Source of the DNA: Oncomelania hupensis
Lineage: Eukaryota; Mollusca; Gastropoda; Littorinimorpha; Pomatiopsidae
Reading direction: 5' to 3'
Length of the DNA: 64,000 nucleotides
Assembly: GCA_036898135.1 (NCBI GenBank)
Contig: CM072519.1
Coordinates: forward strand, 70,558,750 to 70,622,749
Within the stretch, counting starts at the first letter, position 1. Each line of letters starts with the position of its first letter. The notes under the pieces were generated by a model, which saw only the letters and a list, made by a program, of their open reading frames with translations, had not been told where the DNA came from and searched no databases. This document shows positions 35,901 through 50,000 of this stretch, in pieces. A program made the position numbers and the translations under genes.

Positions 35901-37962
35901 CAATTTTTGTCTTAAAACTGTTGATAGAATCGGATCCTATCCTATCCTGTAACTCAGAGGTCGTTGGGGCACCACAGATGATCGTTTAACCAGCGTTATC
36001 CATCTTTCCCTGTCCTCAGCAACTCTCATGGCTTCGCTCGGTGTCAAGCCAGTTCATTCTCAAATGTTGTCCTCCCACCTCTTTTTCGGTCTCCCTCTTC
36101 TTCTACGTCAGATAATACTTTAAAAGAAAAGTACATTCAAGTAATAATAAGCTTCCGGATTGGTAAAATAATATCCCTTGGTAACAGTGGCACCCAGCAT
36201 TTTAATTTACAAGTTCTAAATTCTTTGTAAAGAAAAGAGTCAAAACAACAGGCTAATAGTGGTATAGTAAGCAGTAGTTCAAGCTCTAATTGTATTGTTC
36301 ATGGATTGTTTGCAATGTTTCAGGATATTGGGGAGAATGTATACACCCTTCCAAAAGTTGTGAGTGAAATAAGGGACAAGGCCACTCGACAGAGACTTCA
36401 GGTACTGCCTTACACCCTACAGTACAGAACTCCATCTGCTGAAGCCATTTTATTTGGTAAATAGCTTAAATAGTTTGTTTTTTGACATTGTACTGGCCTT
36501 GGAGGTAAGTCAGATCTATATTATATAACTATGCATTATTGTATACTGTATTGTTTTAAGCTGGAAAAACTCACTGATTAAGTGATTGACCTCTACCGTG
36601 TAGTTGCCACTAATAAACCCTGTAGTAATCTCTAGCTGTTGCTGTGAAGTACATAGATGATAGCATGATAGTTTAGTCTAACGGTAATTATTTGTGCCCT
36701 TGTTTGTATGTTTTCAGTGAGCGACTTTGCCAAGAAGACGGGTGATTATCGTCATCTTTCTGCAACAGACGTCAGTGTGCTGGCACTGACTTACATGCTG
36801 GAGAAAGAAAATGTTGGAGTGGAGCACATCAACAAAGAACCCAATCTTAAGGTAATACAATACATCTTTATTGTCCAACTTTCACATTATATAACACACA
36901 TCAACAAAGAACCCAATCTTAAGGTAATACATCTTTATTGTCCAACTTTCACATTATATAACACACATCAACAAAGAACCCAATCTTAAGGTAATACATC
37001 TTTATTGTCCAACTTTCACATTATATAACACACATCAACAAAGAACCCAATCTTAAGGTAATACATCTTTATTGTCCAACTTTCACATTATATAACACAC
37101 ATCAACAAAGAACCCAATCTTAAGGTAATACATCTTTATTGTCCAACTTTCACATTATATAACATACATCAACAAAGAACCCAATCTTAAGGTAATACAT
37201 CTTTATTGTCCAACTTTCACATTATATAACACACGTCAACAAAGAACCCAATCTTAAGGTAATACAGTACATCTTTATTGTCCAACTTTCACATTATATA
37301 ACATACATCAACAAAGAACCCAATCTTAAGGTAATACAATACATCTTTATTGTCCAACTTTCACATTATATAACATACATCAACAAAGAACCCAATCTTA
37401 AGGTAATACAATACATCTTTATTGTCCAACTTTCACATTATATAACACACATCAACAAAGAACCCAATCTTAAGGTAATACAATACATCTTTATTGTCCA
37501 ACTTTCACATTATATAACACACATCAACAAAGAACCCAATCTTAAGGTAATACAGTACATCTTTATTGTCCAACTTTCACATTATATAACACACATCAAC
37601 AAAGAACCCAATCTTAAGGTAATACAATACATCTTTATTGTCCAACTTTCACATTATATAACACACATCAACAAAGAACCCAATCTTAAGGTAATACAGT
37701 ACATCTTTATTGTCCAACTTTTACATTATATAACACACATCAACAAAGAACCCAATCTTAAGGTAATACATCTTTATTGTCCAACTTTCACATTATATAA
37801 CATACAAACGGAAAATTGTCTTTGACATGGTACACAAATTTTACATTAAAGGAACAATAACAAAAGGTTCCATGCTTACAACAATCCTATGGCTCAGCTG
37901 GAAATATTCTCTCTCTTTCAGCCTTTGTCTCTCCTTGTTCATCTATTTCTCTCTCTCTCTCT

Positions 37963-38014
<52 letters not shown>

Positions 38015-41000
38015 TTCCCCCTCTGGCACAACCACCCACATATGTACATGTATGCACACTCACACTGGCCCTTCAACATCAGTTGCTAGACTGCTATCCT
38101 ATTCCATAACTCGAAAAAATCGTTGGGGCATTACAGATGATCGTTTAACCAGCATACTCCATCTTTCTCTGTCCTCAGCAACTCTCATGGCTTCGCCCAG
38201 TGTCAAGCCAATCCATTCTTGAATGTTATCTCCTCCCCCTCTTTTTCTCTCTCTCTCTTCTTCTGCCTCCTTGCACTGTGCTTTGCAGGATGGTCTTTGC
38301 AAGACCTGGTGATGTTGTTTTGTTGAAATGCGCACAATACTTCGTGTGTGACCCGCACGATAGATCTGATCGTTTTATTTTGCAAAGCATTCAATAACAG
38401 AGTGTATTTACCTTTGATTTGATTCTGCGTTGTTGTTAGGAGAAGCTTTGTATAACGTTGATAATTTTCGTTAGTCGATTTTATTGGAGAATTCTCTAGA
38501 TTTGCTTGTTTACTGTCGATCGAAGCTTCGCGATAGGTGTAGATATTTGAGAACACTCTTGGACAGAAAGGAAAGTTGTATGACGTAAAACAGTGATGAC
38601 GAAGTTTAGTTTGATTGGTTGTAACGCGTCGCTCTGGAACGTCCTGGCGTAATCTGGAGTCTAGAAAAACTATATAATTGTCGCGTCACCTGAGCGGGTT
38701 CCGCGACGTTCAGCTCAAAACAAGTGGTAGGATAGAAACTCAACAAAAGAAACTAACACAAAATGCCAGATGACAATCACACTCTTTTATTCAACAACAA
38801 ACACGCACTCACAGGAATATGGGATACTAAACCACCCTCAACCCCTATCAAGACCCCCAACCCAGTATCTACAAAACAGTTACCGCCCTTGTCTAGCTGA
38901 AAACCCCGATCTATACACAACAAAATGCCCACAACAATATCATATTAACATTCAATTCAGGTAAATACAATTCAAGCTGAATTCACAATCAGGACATCTT
39001 AAAATTCAATCGTATAACTTAAGCTAGCTTACAGTCCAGAATCACTGTAATCTGTTTGTTATTCTAAGCTCAGTAGGAGCTAAAGCAGTCGATCACACGA
39101 ATAAATGAAGTAATTTACATTAAATAACAAGTTATGTTTTTAGGTGCGTGATGTGCAAATCTGTGTGTGTATGGGTGTGGTGCGTGTAGGTTCCTGTAGC
39201 CGATGGAGAGCTTCGCCCGAAGCAACGGCAGGTCCAGTCGATGATGGAGGACCACACCCCCCAGCTGCAAAGGCAGAGGTCTCAGAATGGATACACACAG
39301 CACAATGGTACAGCAGCGACACGTGGAAACGTAGAATTATCCAGTGGTAGTAGCAGTAACAGAAGCAGCAGCATTGGCAATAGAGAACTACCAGAAAATG
39401 GGATAACAGTGACGATGGTAGTAGTAATCCCACATAAATACGCACAGCCCAATCTGTAGACAAACACAGAGTCTCAACAGCTTGTCTACAAAATTTAAAT
39501 ACTACATAACAGAATACGCCTTCCGTCGTCCGCCATCTTGACCTGGTTATACATGCATCTATTAATGCAATACAACTCCTAATTCCATAATTTACTTCAC
39601 TTCCATAAAACATGATTGTTTATATGAATATATATAGTTATTACAAGTGCACTTCCAGTCGCACAATCCCGATTCATCTCATTCTCATCACTATCTTCAT
39701 CACCCCTCTCCACGTTATAATACATCATCTCCCTTCCATTCAGAATTATCTCTATCATACTATAATACAACACGCTTCCCTCATATTCATCACCTTCATC
39801 ACCCCTATCCTACATAGTACATTGTCTCCCTTTCTTCGTATTCATCACCCCTCTTTCTCTCACTTTAACATGCATACTTCATTGCTACCCTTTGACCCCG
39901 TTTTAGCAACAACATCAACATTTCCCGTTTACACATACAACAAGAAAATCATATGAAAATCATATAAAAAATCAACAAATCACTATTTATCAAAATACAC
40001 CCCTTTCCCCCTCATTCACCATCATTCAATCACGTACGCAGACTTGAAATGCAGTAGCCACTAATGAAATAAATTGTAGGTTTCACACTCACCTTTTTAG
40101 GTCCTCGGCTTGTGACACATATACATACACAATACAAAACGGCACACCACAATACAGCACCACACTTGTTAGTTGAGAGTATCAAGTTCGTTACTTGGCT
40201 ATTGCTGTGCAATTACTGGAGCATCTCAGTATCGACGAAATACTGAGCCTTGGACGGTGCCTAAGCATAGGCCACACGACCTTAGAAAGCAGCCCTACAC
40301 TTATTCTCACTGAATATAATGGCGGCTAGAATTCTTCCATTAACAACTTTTGATCATTCCTGTCCCTACGCGGGCACAGGACCTTGGGTGGTTCGAAGCA
40401 ATGTAACCCTACCCTTCCAGAAGGACCTAATTCTAAGCTGACACACAGTCAAAAAGTCACTTCTGCCCAAAAGAATGACTGCTCGCAGAAAGCTCCACAT
40501 TGACTCTGCACACTAAAACACATACCAGCACACAGGACAACATTGAGTCGAGCTCAGTAACCCATTTTCCTTACCTAATGCACTACGCTCTATGCGTTAA
40601 ACACGTGAAACCACGCATACTTTAATCTTTCATGCGCAATAATAGAAAACTGCCGATCTACTTATGTACACTGTATATTAGAGATGTGCAACTCTGCACA
40701 ATATATTCTATCTCTAGCACGTGTTGAAAACTCGTGTCGTCACAATAATGGATGCACTGTGTTGTGTTGAGGAGAGTGTTGTTGTAAAAGTTGAAGAAAG
40801 TGAAAAGGCAATTGTATGCAGTTGTTAATGTATGCTGAATAAAGTTTGAAAACGTCATACGACTCCGTGCCTTGTTGCTGATTGAACAGGTTGCGTGGAT
40901 AAACGAATCCGAGTTACACTTATCAGGATTTCAGCATTGGGGCTGAATCGACTACAGATAAAACAAAACCAATATCGAGTGTAACAGATGTGGTCATACC

Positions 41001-44000
41001 ATAGGAGTTTGCGTTTCTTCCTCACTGTGAGCATGTCATCGTGTTGTCCAATGGCTTGTGTGATGATCTGTCGGACTTACCTTGGAGTGTAGACTGATGG
41101 TCCTGTCTTTCCAAATGGGCTTCAATCTTGTCAGGGCAGCAGTTGTTTGAGTGATCCCAAAGAGGACTTCCTGTTGGGACCCATTGTCTGATACAATGGC
41201 TTCTAAATATTTGTAGCTATGCACCGTTTTGAGGGATTGGCCTTGTACTTTGATATCCGTGTTGATGCCATTGGTGTTGTTGGTCATCATTTTGGTCTTT
41301 GCACTTATTTTTATTCCAGAGGCTCCGGAGGTGGTGTCAAGCTTCTGTACGGCTGTTCAAGTTCTTGTTCCACTCCAGCCAATCCATCAATGTCATTTGC
41401 AAAACGGAATTTGGAGATTGTTCTACCCCCTATGCTGACTGTGCCTTCGTGATCTGCAAGAGCATCTGACATGATGCGCTCCAGGAAGATGTTGAAGAGT
41501 TTGAGAGAGTAGTCATCCTTGATGCATGTTATACTCGATGCAATAAAGTTAAAACAAAAATAATCATCTGAAATAATTGTTAAGAATTGCAGAGGATTTA
41601 AAATGTTGAACAGCTGTGCGCTGTTTTTGCCTCAAGCTGGAGATCTAGCTCTGTTGACCACAGTAACTGATCTAGCTCTGTTCACCACAGTAACTGATCT
41701 AGCTCTGTTCACCACAGTAACTGATCTAGCTCTGTTCACCACAGTCACTGATCTAGCTCTGTTCACCACAGTAACTGATCTAGCTCTGTTCACCACAGTC
41801 ACTGATCTAGCTCTGTTCACCACAGTAACTGATCTAGCTCTGTTCACCACAGTCACTGATCTAGCTCTGTTCACCACAGTAACTGATCTAGCTCTGTTCA
41901 CCACAGTAACTGATCTAGCTCTGTTCACCACAGTAACTGATCTAGCTCTGTTCACCACAGTAACTTGCCCAGTTGTCTCTGCCCTGAGCATGTCTTTGTG
42001 ACATGGAGTAGTGCGCCATGCAAGTGGACATTGGACTGGATTTGATGTTAATTTTGTAAAACATTGTAAAATAGAAATCTTCATCATTGTTTTGCGATGA
42101 TGATGTTTTTAAACTTTAAATGAATAATTATGTAATGATTCTGTTTTCCAGCCGGTGGAATACATCGTACCCAGCAAAGCAGCAGAACAGACACAAATTG
42201 CTGGTTTCTATTTGGGCAAGAAGGCCAATGTGAGTTTGTCTGCAATATTTGTATGATTTGCTAGAACTATTTGTATCAGCTCCCTCTTTTCCCCTCTTCC
42301 TCCCTCTCCTCACTCCTCCCTCTAGCACATAGTTACATCAAACAATACAAAGATGGAAAGCCGGTCAAATATATTCCCAGATATCCACAAACGTATCCAG
42401 AAGGAAAGCTGGCCACTATGAAGTGTGAGCAAAATCTGTCCAGGGCGTCTTGAGGTATGATGGCCGTACGTACCTTTGGCTGGTTGCGATTCCTGACGAC
42501 TTGGAAGTAATCTCTGGTTAGTTTGGAAATGCAACAAGAGTGCTGTAATTGTGTAGAGGGATGTAGCGAGAGTTATTTTGAGGAGCCGATCCTGTGTCAT
42601 GTGACACGTTATAATACTAATGTGATCTATACATATTGGAAAACCCCATAGAGACTAGAGCCATCAAAAAACATCAAACTTGAAACTTATAGTACAATGC
42701 ACAGCAATAAAGGAAAGCAAACGTATTTTGAGATATACAATTAAATTAGTAGCGAATGCAAAACAAATATATTTATAAATGTAGGTGTTTGTCTTCCTGT
42801 CTGTTCAGAAAGCAGCAGACGGTGAGACAACGGAGGCTGGGGGTAGCACATCAGAGAAGGAAGCAGTAGAAAGTGAGGAGGAGAAGGGAGAGGCAGAAGG
42901 ACAAAAGGACCAACACATCAAACTCAGCCCCAATGATAAAGAAATACATCACAGCCAAGGCAGCAGCAATGATGACATCACGAACGACCAGGAGAAAAAC
43001 CGTGGTGAAGAGGAAGAGGCGGTTTTACCTGATCATCTACTGGAAGAAGAAGAGGGGGGAGATGAAGAGGAGGAGGATGAAGATGACGATGATGAAGGCT
43101 GGATCACACCGTCCAACATAAAATCAGTGATGAGACAGATGGGGTGCGGCCACACAGAAACGGAACAGAAGCAAGTGGCTGTGGCTTGCCTGACTACCGA
43201 CTTTGCTATGCAGGTATGCTGAGATCCACAAGGCTGGCACACTTTCCTATGCAGTTAAGTTTAGATCCACAGTGTTTGCATGACTGATCAACGCACTCTT
43301 TATATTCCTACGTCAGGTGGCTTTTTGTTGCCCAACAGTGATGTGTTGGTAACCTATTGTTAGGTGCCAAATGCTGTGACAAATAATGGAATATTGCTTA
43401 TTTCACGCCACACTTCCATTTGTGGTTTTTCTTGCATGCTTTTAATGAATCACTGCTTACGTTGGGTGAACAGGCAATGTGTTTGTTCTGTATGGGAAAT
43501 AAAAAGATCTGTTATTTACATTCGTACACAATATTTTCTGGACAATTCCAAGTTGAATTTGTCTCTCTGAGAATGTTCTTAGAATTTTCTTAATTGGCAT
43601 CCATGTGTACATGTCCAGTGACAGTAACATTCCAGTTTCTGTTGACAGTGACAGTAACATTCCAGTTTCTGTTGACAGTGACAGTAACATTCCAGTTTCT
43701 GTTGACAGTGACAGTAACATTCCAGTTTCTGTTGACAGTGACAGTAACATTTCAGTTTCTGTTGACAGTAACATTCCAGTTTCTGTTGACAGTGACAGTA
43801 ACATTCCAGTTTCTGTTGACAGTAACATTCCAGTTTCTGTTGACAGTGACAGTAACATTCCAGTTTCTGTTGACAGTGACAGTAACATTCCAGTTTCTGT
43901 TGACAGTGACAGTAACATTCCAGTTTCTGTTGACAGTGACAGTAACATTCCAGTTTCTGTTGACAGTGGCAGTAACATTCCAGTTTCTGTTGACAGTCTC

Positions 44001-47000
44001 AACAATGCGCAAAATGGTGCAATAACTTCAATAAGCAACATCTCTTTTCCTTAAAATGTTGAATACTCTTGACGGTGATCAATAGCAACAGGGAAGATCC
44101 TCAATTTAAATGACTTTTAAATTTTTTTTAAATTATAATGACCTAAAATGTGCTTTTTCAGAATGTGCTGATTCACATGGGTCTCAATGTCGTTTCGGTG
44201 GACGGCATGCTGATCAAACGTGCCAGCAGTTATATCCTAAGATGTACCGCTTGCTTCAAGTAAGTTGTCTTATTGTTGTTTCCATTTTTTAAATAATGTA
44301 TGAGCAAAACTTAGCGGACCATGGACTAAACATCACCCACTCCAATGACCTTTTTGTACCGTGCTCACAGACATTCCATAAAACTTGCTCAAGGTGTTAA
44401 GGAGCTTGACCCGCTGCATGTAGATTTTTATTCTTTAGAATTTATTTATTTAGGTTAGTTTGTCTGTGTCTGTGTATCACATTCACAGTCTGCATATTTA
44501 TGAGGTTGTTAACTAGGTATTTGTAGTGTTATCAAACTATTTTTGTTTCAAGATCACTGATCAGCGAACGTGTGAAACAACTTCTGGTTTTCTTTAAGGT
44601 AGTCGGGTAGGTTGATTTGCGCGTCGTTTTGCGCATTTATAATTATATCGAAGTGTTTGTCATGTCGCAGTTATTATTATCCAAAAGATTTTTCCATTGT
44701 ACCTAAGTCTGAAGAAATTACAGTGAAATCTTTTTGAACGCATCAAATTAGTGCACAAAACATTTTTTCGGGAGGTATTTTCAGCATTTGTGTACATTCA
44801 ACATGAAAACCCGTGATTACGACATGCAAAAATCAGAGTTCAAGATTGTGAATAGGCCTATGTGAAGCAGTCGTGAACGATTGCTGACTTTCAGATCTAA
44901 ATTCTCCGCACAGACAAATGCAATGGATGAAATCTTTCGTAATGTTATTAAACAAAGCACGCCTATACATTCTGACATCATATTGATGACGAAATTACTT
45001 CAGCTTCCCCAAAATTGAGTTGTGATGGTAGGCTAGCAGAGATAAAGAAGAAAATGAACATTCTTAGTAGAGAAAACATCATCATCTTATTCTCATCTTT
45101 TTCAAATTATTTTCGTTGCCCTGATGCTAAGAGTAACAGCGTTAGAAATTGGCATGCGCCCAAGCGCCTAGGGAGCCTTCATTCCTGTTGTTTGGGCACC
45201 ACATCTTATTTGACAGTGCACCCAACGGGCGCGTGTAAAATCCTAAAAGAAAGTTAACTGATTGAAGCTCACTTGGAATAGTCAACATCGAAATTAAAGA
45301 TTGGAGGAAAACTTAAGTGACAGCAACAAAAATATTCCGTTGCACGTCGCATTCTTATTTCCTCCATTCACTTTTGGTTGCGATTGGTTGGGAAGAGTCT
45401 CCCTTTATGCGTGAAAGACAAGCTTTCTGATTGGCCAATAATTTATTCAATAACCAATAAAAGGATTCAATTGCTATACAGTGCGTGCAAAACAAAACAT
45501 GAAAGAGATGGTAAATTACAGCAAATTATAAAAATTAAAAATACAAAGTTGATGCATGATAACATTTAAGCAAAAACGCTGAAAAGTGTCTGGCTTTATT
45601 TGGCGTTGCTTTTCATGTGATTAATGTTTAAGTTCTTTCAATTTAGAATGTGAGTTCTGAGATATTGACATTGAGTCTTTGTTATTGTTTGTATTGTTAC
45701 TGTGATATTTGTAAACACTTGTTTCTATTTCAAGTGTCAAAAATAAAGAGTTTTTTTTAGGACAACCAAAAAGGCATTATTGGTCTGGTTTTTGTCATTT
45801 TTTAGGTGTTTGGTTAGCTTTAATTGGAAGGAATATCCTAGAAGGTTGCTCGTGTATTCCAATTTTTTTTTTCTGTGGGCACTCAAAGCAATGTTTGGGC
45901 ACCCAAAAGTTTCAAGTAAGGCACCCAAGAGCACTCTTGTAAACAGGTTAATTTCTAACCATGAGTACTAATATGAAATCACTCAGCTTGGTGAAGATGT
46001 GACTGCATTTGTTTGTGAAGAAACAAAGCAAAGCGTGAAAAGTGCCAAAATAAATTCTGCCTCAATTTTTACTCCTTTGTCCCCGGGTGGTGTTAAACAA
46101 TCAATAGTAAGTTCATTCCTTTCCATAGTATCACAATTGTGCCTTTGTTCCCGGGTGGTGTTAAACAATCAATAGTAAGTTCATTCCTTTCCATAGTATC
46201 ACAATTGTGCCTTTGTTTACCTAGGTTCATTTAAATCTAGTGCCTGACCATCAACATTGTTGCTTCCATTTCACATCAACAGAAACTGATTACAGCATTC
46301 GGACCATTACAAAATATAGATATAAATGTTTGGGGAAATCTCTGTATAGGTCAAGAAGTTTGTTTATGCGGAACATCTTTAAACAAAATATTAATGTCAG
46401 TCTGCAACTGCAAGGGACGAAGTCATCAGATATGCACTGATGATATATTAAAATGCAGGTGTTTTTTTTTTCTTCTTCAGCTCTGTTTGCGCATTCTCCC
46501 ATGGATCTAGATATTTCCATATCTAGGTATGTGATTAACAATAATGATCAAATATTATAACGATGGAAAGAGCATAAAGGATAGTTCCAAACCAAGGTAA
46601 GTGCTTGCTTACAAAGCGGAAATAGCATTGCAGGAAACACGTGTCCTCTGAATGTTTCAACAATTACATGTGTCCTCTGAATGTTTCAACAATAACATGT
46701 GTCCTCTGAATGTTTCAACAATAACACGTGTCCTCTGAATGTTTCAACAATAACATGTGCACATACGTGGGAGGTTGATACAGGTCGCTGTTTTGAGTCT
46801 GTCACTCTCATTTTCGGTGGTCACTGACCTGGTACCCTACAAATCTGTTTCACAACCTTCAGTTCCATTGGACAATAAACACCGCAGAAATCAGACTTTG
46901 ATTGTTGCTCTGCATTGCGGCCCTGTCTCTTGAGGGGAAACAGGAATTCTCTTTTCACTGAGCGTCTACTTAGCATTGAATAAAACAATTGGATCGTTAA

Positions 47001-50000
47001 CATCAGTGATCAACAAACAAACAGGCCAGCACACAGACACACTGAGACAGACATTCAAGCAGGCAGGCAGACAGACAGACATAATGCATTCTAACCTTTA
47101 ACCCCTTGAGCCCTGGAAGCCCCACCAATTCTGAGCCCCATCCCCTGGGCTCCCCGGGAGAAAAATGGCATTTTTAGCATGCTTTTAGTAAAACAACGAA
47201 AACATAACCAAAGTGTTAGACAACCCAAAGTACTTCAAATGTCATCTCTTCATCTTCATTATCATCCCACAATTGATCGATTACTTCCTGAGTTGTGTAC
47301 AGTCGCTTAGCGACGCTTCCTTGATTTGTAGACCTTCGTTTCATGACGCAAAATTGAGAAAAAACCGTCACAAAAACACGCACTGTGCTCGCACTAGAGC
47401 GCTGACAGTTTGCTTTACCTTATTCCCAATAACCCTCAATAACCCTATTTCAAACAGCAAGTACTAGAAAGAACAGTAAGCTGTGTACGGACCGCAAGAT
47501 TAACGGTAAGGTTACGAGACCGATTTATCGGTCTTTCGGGGCACAGCTGTTTAAGGGCTAGACCGATATATCGGTCTTTCGGGTTCAAGAGGTTAAAGAG
47601 GGAGTGTAACAAGATAATAATGAACATAATATTTGCAAAGTTTCAAAACATTTTGATGACTTTTTCATGTAAACTGTGGTACTTTCCAAACAATGGTTAG
47701 CTTTGACTAAGCGATGAATCAAGTGTAACCTCTATAGATCAAAATTTAGTTCCGTGGCCTGTGTTCATTTTGTATGTGAATAACAATGTGATAATAATGA
47801 TTGTGCCTGCAAAGTGTCAGACAATTCTATATGCTATTTCATGATTTATTGGAATGTTAGCCTCTGATGGGAGTCAAAATGGCAATTTTTTAAAGTCTGA
47901 AAATGTGTTATTGACTCACAGAAATGTAAGTTTTTGTCACAAAGATATCTGAAATTTACTTATAAAGCATACTTCCACTTTGCTGGTGGTTGTGCTCAAA
48001 TCGTCATTTTCTTTCCATCTGTGCAGCTGATTGTGCAGCTGTTTACTAATATACTACTTTTCCCTCAAGTTTGCCACCCATCAATAATCACATTATGCTT
48101 TAACTTGAAAAGTAGCTCAGCGTGATTATACTTTGTTTTTGCATTTTATGTGTTCTCAGGATTTAAAATAAACTTCATTTTAGGAAATTCTATCCAGTTT
48201 GATTTCAATATACCTGACTACCTTAAAGAGAAATAAATGTATGATTGTTCATCTGTCTGTCCACCTGTGTGAAATATGGCGCAGGACAAAATCATGGAAG
48301 AGAAGGAAAAGAGAAAGAAGAACATGTGGCAACAACTTGTATGGTTGATGTCAGATGAATAGTGTGTATTTGCAGGGTGACCTACAATCTGGAAAAAGTG
48401 TTTTGCACACATTGCGGTAACAAGACCCTGAAGAGAGTAGCCATGACGAGGGCGGAGGACGGCAGCATACGATACTTCTTCTCCAAACGACCCCTCAACC
48501 TCAAGGGCAAAAAGGTCAGTGCTGCTGTAGTTGTTTGTGGCAGGACTAACTTCCCTTGTCCACAGGCTAGAAACTAATGGCACTAATAACAAGATCCATC
48601 CTGCCTCTGGGCATTGTGTTTCTGTATATATTATTTACTTTCGATGGCGCCTGACAAGATCCATCCTGCCTCTGGGAATTAGGTTTCTGTATATATTATT
48701 TACTTTCGATTGCGCCTGACAAGATCCATCCTGCCTCTGGGAATTATGTTTCTGTATATATTATTTACTTTTGATGGCGCCTGACAAGATCCATCCTGCC
48801 TCTGGGAATTATGTTTCTGCAAGTATTATTCACTTTCGATTCGGGCAACATCTGTGGGATTTTCTCAAGGTACTCCAGTTTGCTCCCCTAGCCATATTTC
48901 AGAAATGTTTAAAACACAGCTAATATTAGGTAGGTTGGGTTTGGGCATGCCACAGGCTGCTTTGCAAGGAGGTAGAAGAAGGAGACCGAAAAAGAGGTGG
49001 GAGGACAAAATTCGAGAATGGACTGGTTTGACACTGAGCAAAACCATCAGGGTTGCCGAGGACAGGGAAAGATGGAGTACGCTGGTTAAACGATCATCTG
49101 TGGTGCCCTTACGACCTCCGAGTTTGGGATAGGATAGGATAGGTGTGCGTCCAGAGCTAGGATGAGCATGTATAAATTGAAGAAAAGTTCAACTCTCATT
49201 GTTAGCTTGAAGTGGTGTATCCAAGAAGACACGGTATTTTGCCAGGTCTATAGTGCTGACATATTGACAGTCTGCTGCATGAATCACTTGCCGCTTGCAA
49301 ATATAGTATAGAAGTTTGAGGTCTTCCTGGCTGAGCTTATGCAGAAGTGAGGTTGGCAGCGCTGACCTGGCCTAGATTTTGATGAGAAGTCCAAGGCTGA
49401 GGAAAGCTTACTTTGCTACAGTGTGCGTGATGTGGCCTTCAGGGTTGTCAGTCATGTCCAAATGGTCATTACTTTGCTATAGTGTGAGTGATGTGGCCTT
49501 CAGGGTTGTCAGTCATGTCCAAATGGTCATTACTTTGCTACAGTGTGCGTGATGTGGCCTTCAGGGTTGTCAGTCATGTCCAAATGGTCTTTACTTTGAT
49601 GCTTGCTGTGTTAGTGTTGTCAGTAGTACACACTGTCTGGTTCATTGTTGTAGTTTGCTGTGTTTGTGTTGTCAGTAGTACACACTGTCTGGTTCATTGT
49701 TGTAGTTTGCTGTGTTTGTGTTGTCAGTAGTACACACTGTCTGGTTCATTGTTACACACTGTCTGGTTCATTGTTGTAGTTTTCTTCCATTGTTATTTGG
49801 ATTGTGTACTGTGTGTCCAGTTCCCACTACCGTTGTTATTTGGATTGTGTACTGTGTGTCCAGTTCCCACTACCATTGTTATTTGGATTGTGCACTTTGT
49901 GTCCAGTTCCCACTACCATTGTTATTTGGATTGTGTACTGTGTGTCCAGTTCCCACTACCATTGTTATTTGGATTGTGTACTGTGTGTCCAGTTCCCACT

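Larger units (their letters stand above)
44594..48226. mobile_element. TTAA-flanked DNA element, 3.6 kb, non-autonomous
   Basis: TTAA at 44594-44597 and 48223-48226 flanks inverted ends GGTAGTCGGGTA / TACCTGACTACC (11 of 12). TTAA duplication is used by piggyBac and Kolobok. No transposase seen. It fills most of NOB1 intron 6 and holds the MITE at 47098-47596. Confidence 0.6.

Noticed and set aside
36402..36407. GTACTG as the donor of NOB1 exon 2
   Set aside because: Homology continues past it (VLPYTLQYRTPSAEAILF) and only the GTAAAT at 36457 gives the right phase.
39140..39613. 157-residue minus-strand frame in NOB1 intron 3
   Set aside because: Low-complexity, Leu-rich and Cys-rich runs from simple sequence; no family signal.
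41603..42087. Nine-residue repeat proteins (ALFTTVTDL and RARSVTVVN)
   Set aside because: 27-bp minisatellite in NOB1 intron 3.
42271..42453. Small plus-strand frame YIKQYKDGKPVKYIPRYPQT as a NOB1 exon
   Set aside because: Exons 4 and 5 already join in phase and the peptide does not match NOB1; origin unknown.
43457..44054. Ten-residue repeat proteins (SDSNIPVSVD and others)
   Set aside because: 30-bp minisatellite in NOB1 intron 5, open on both strands.
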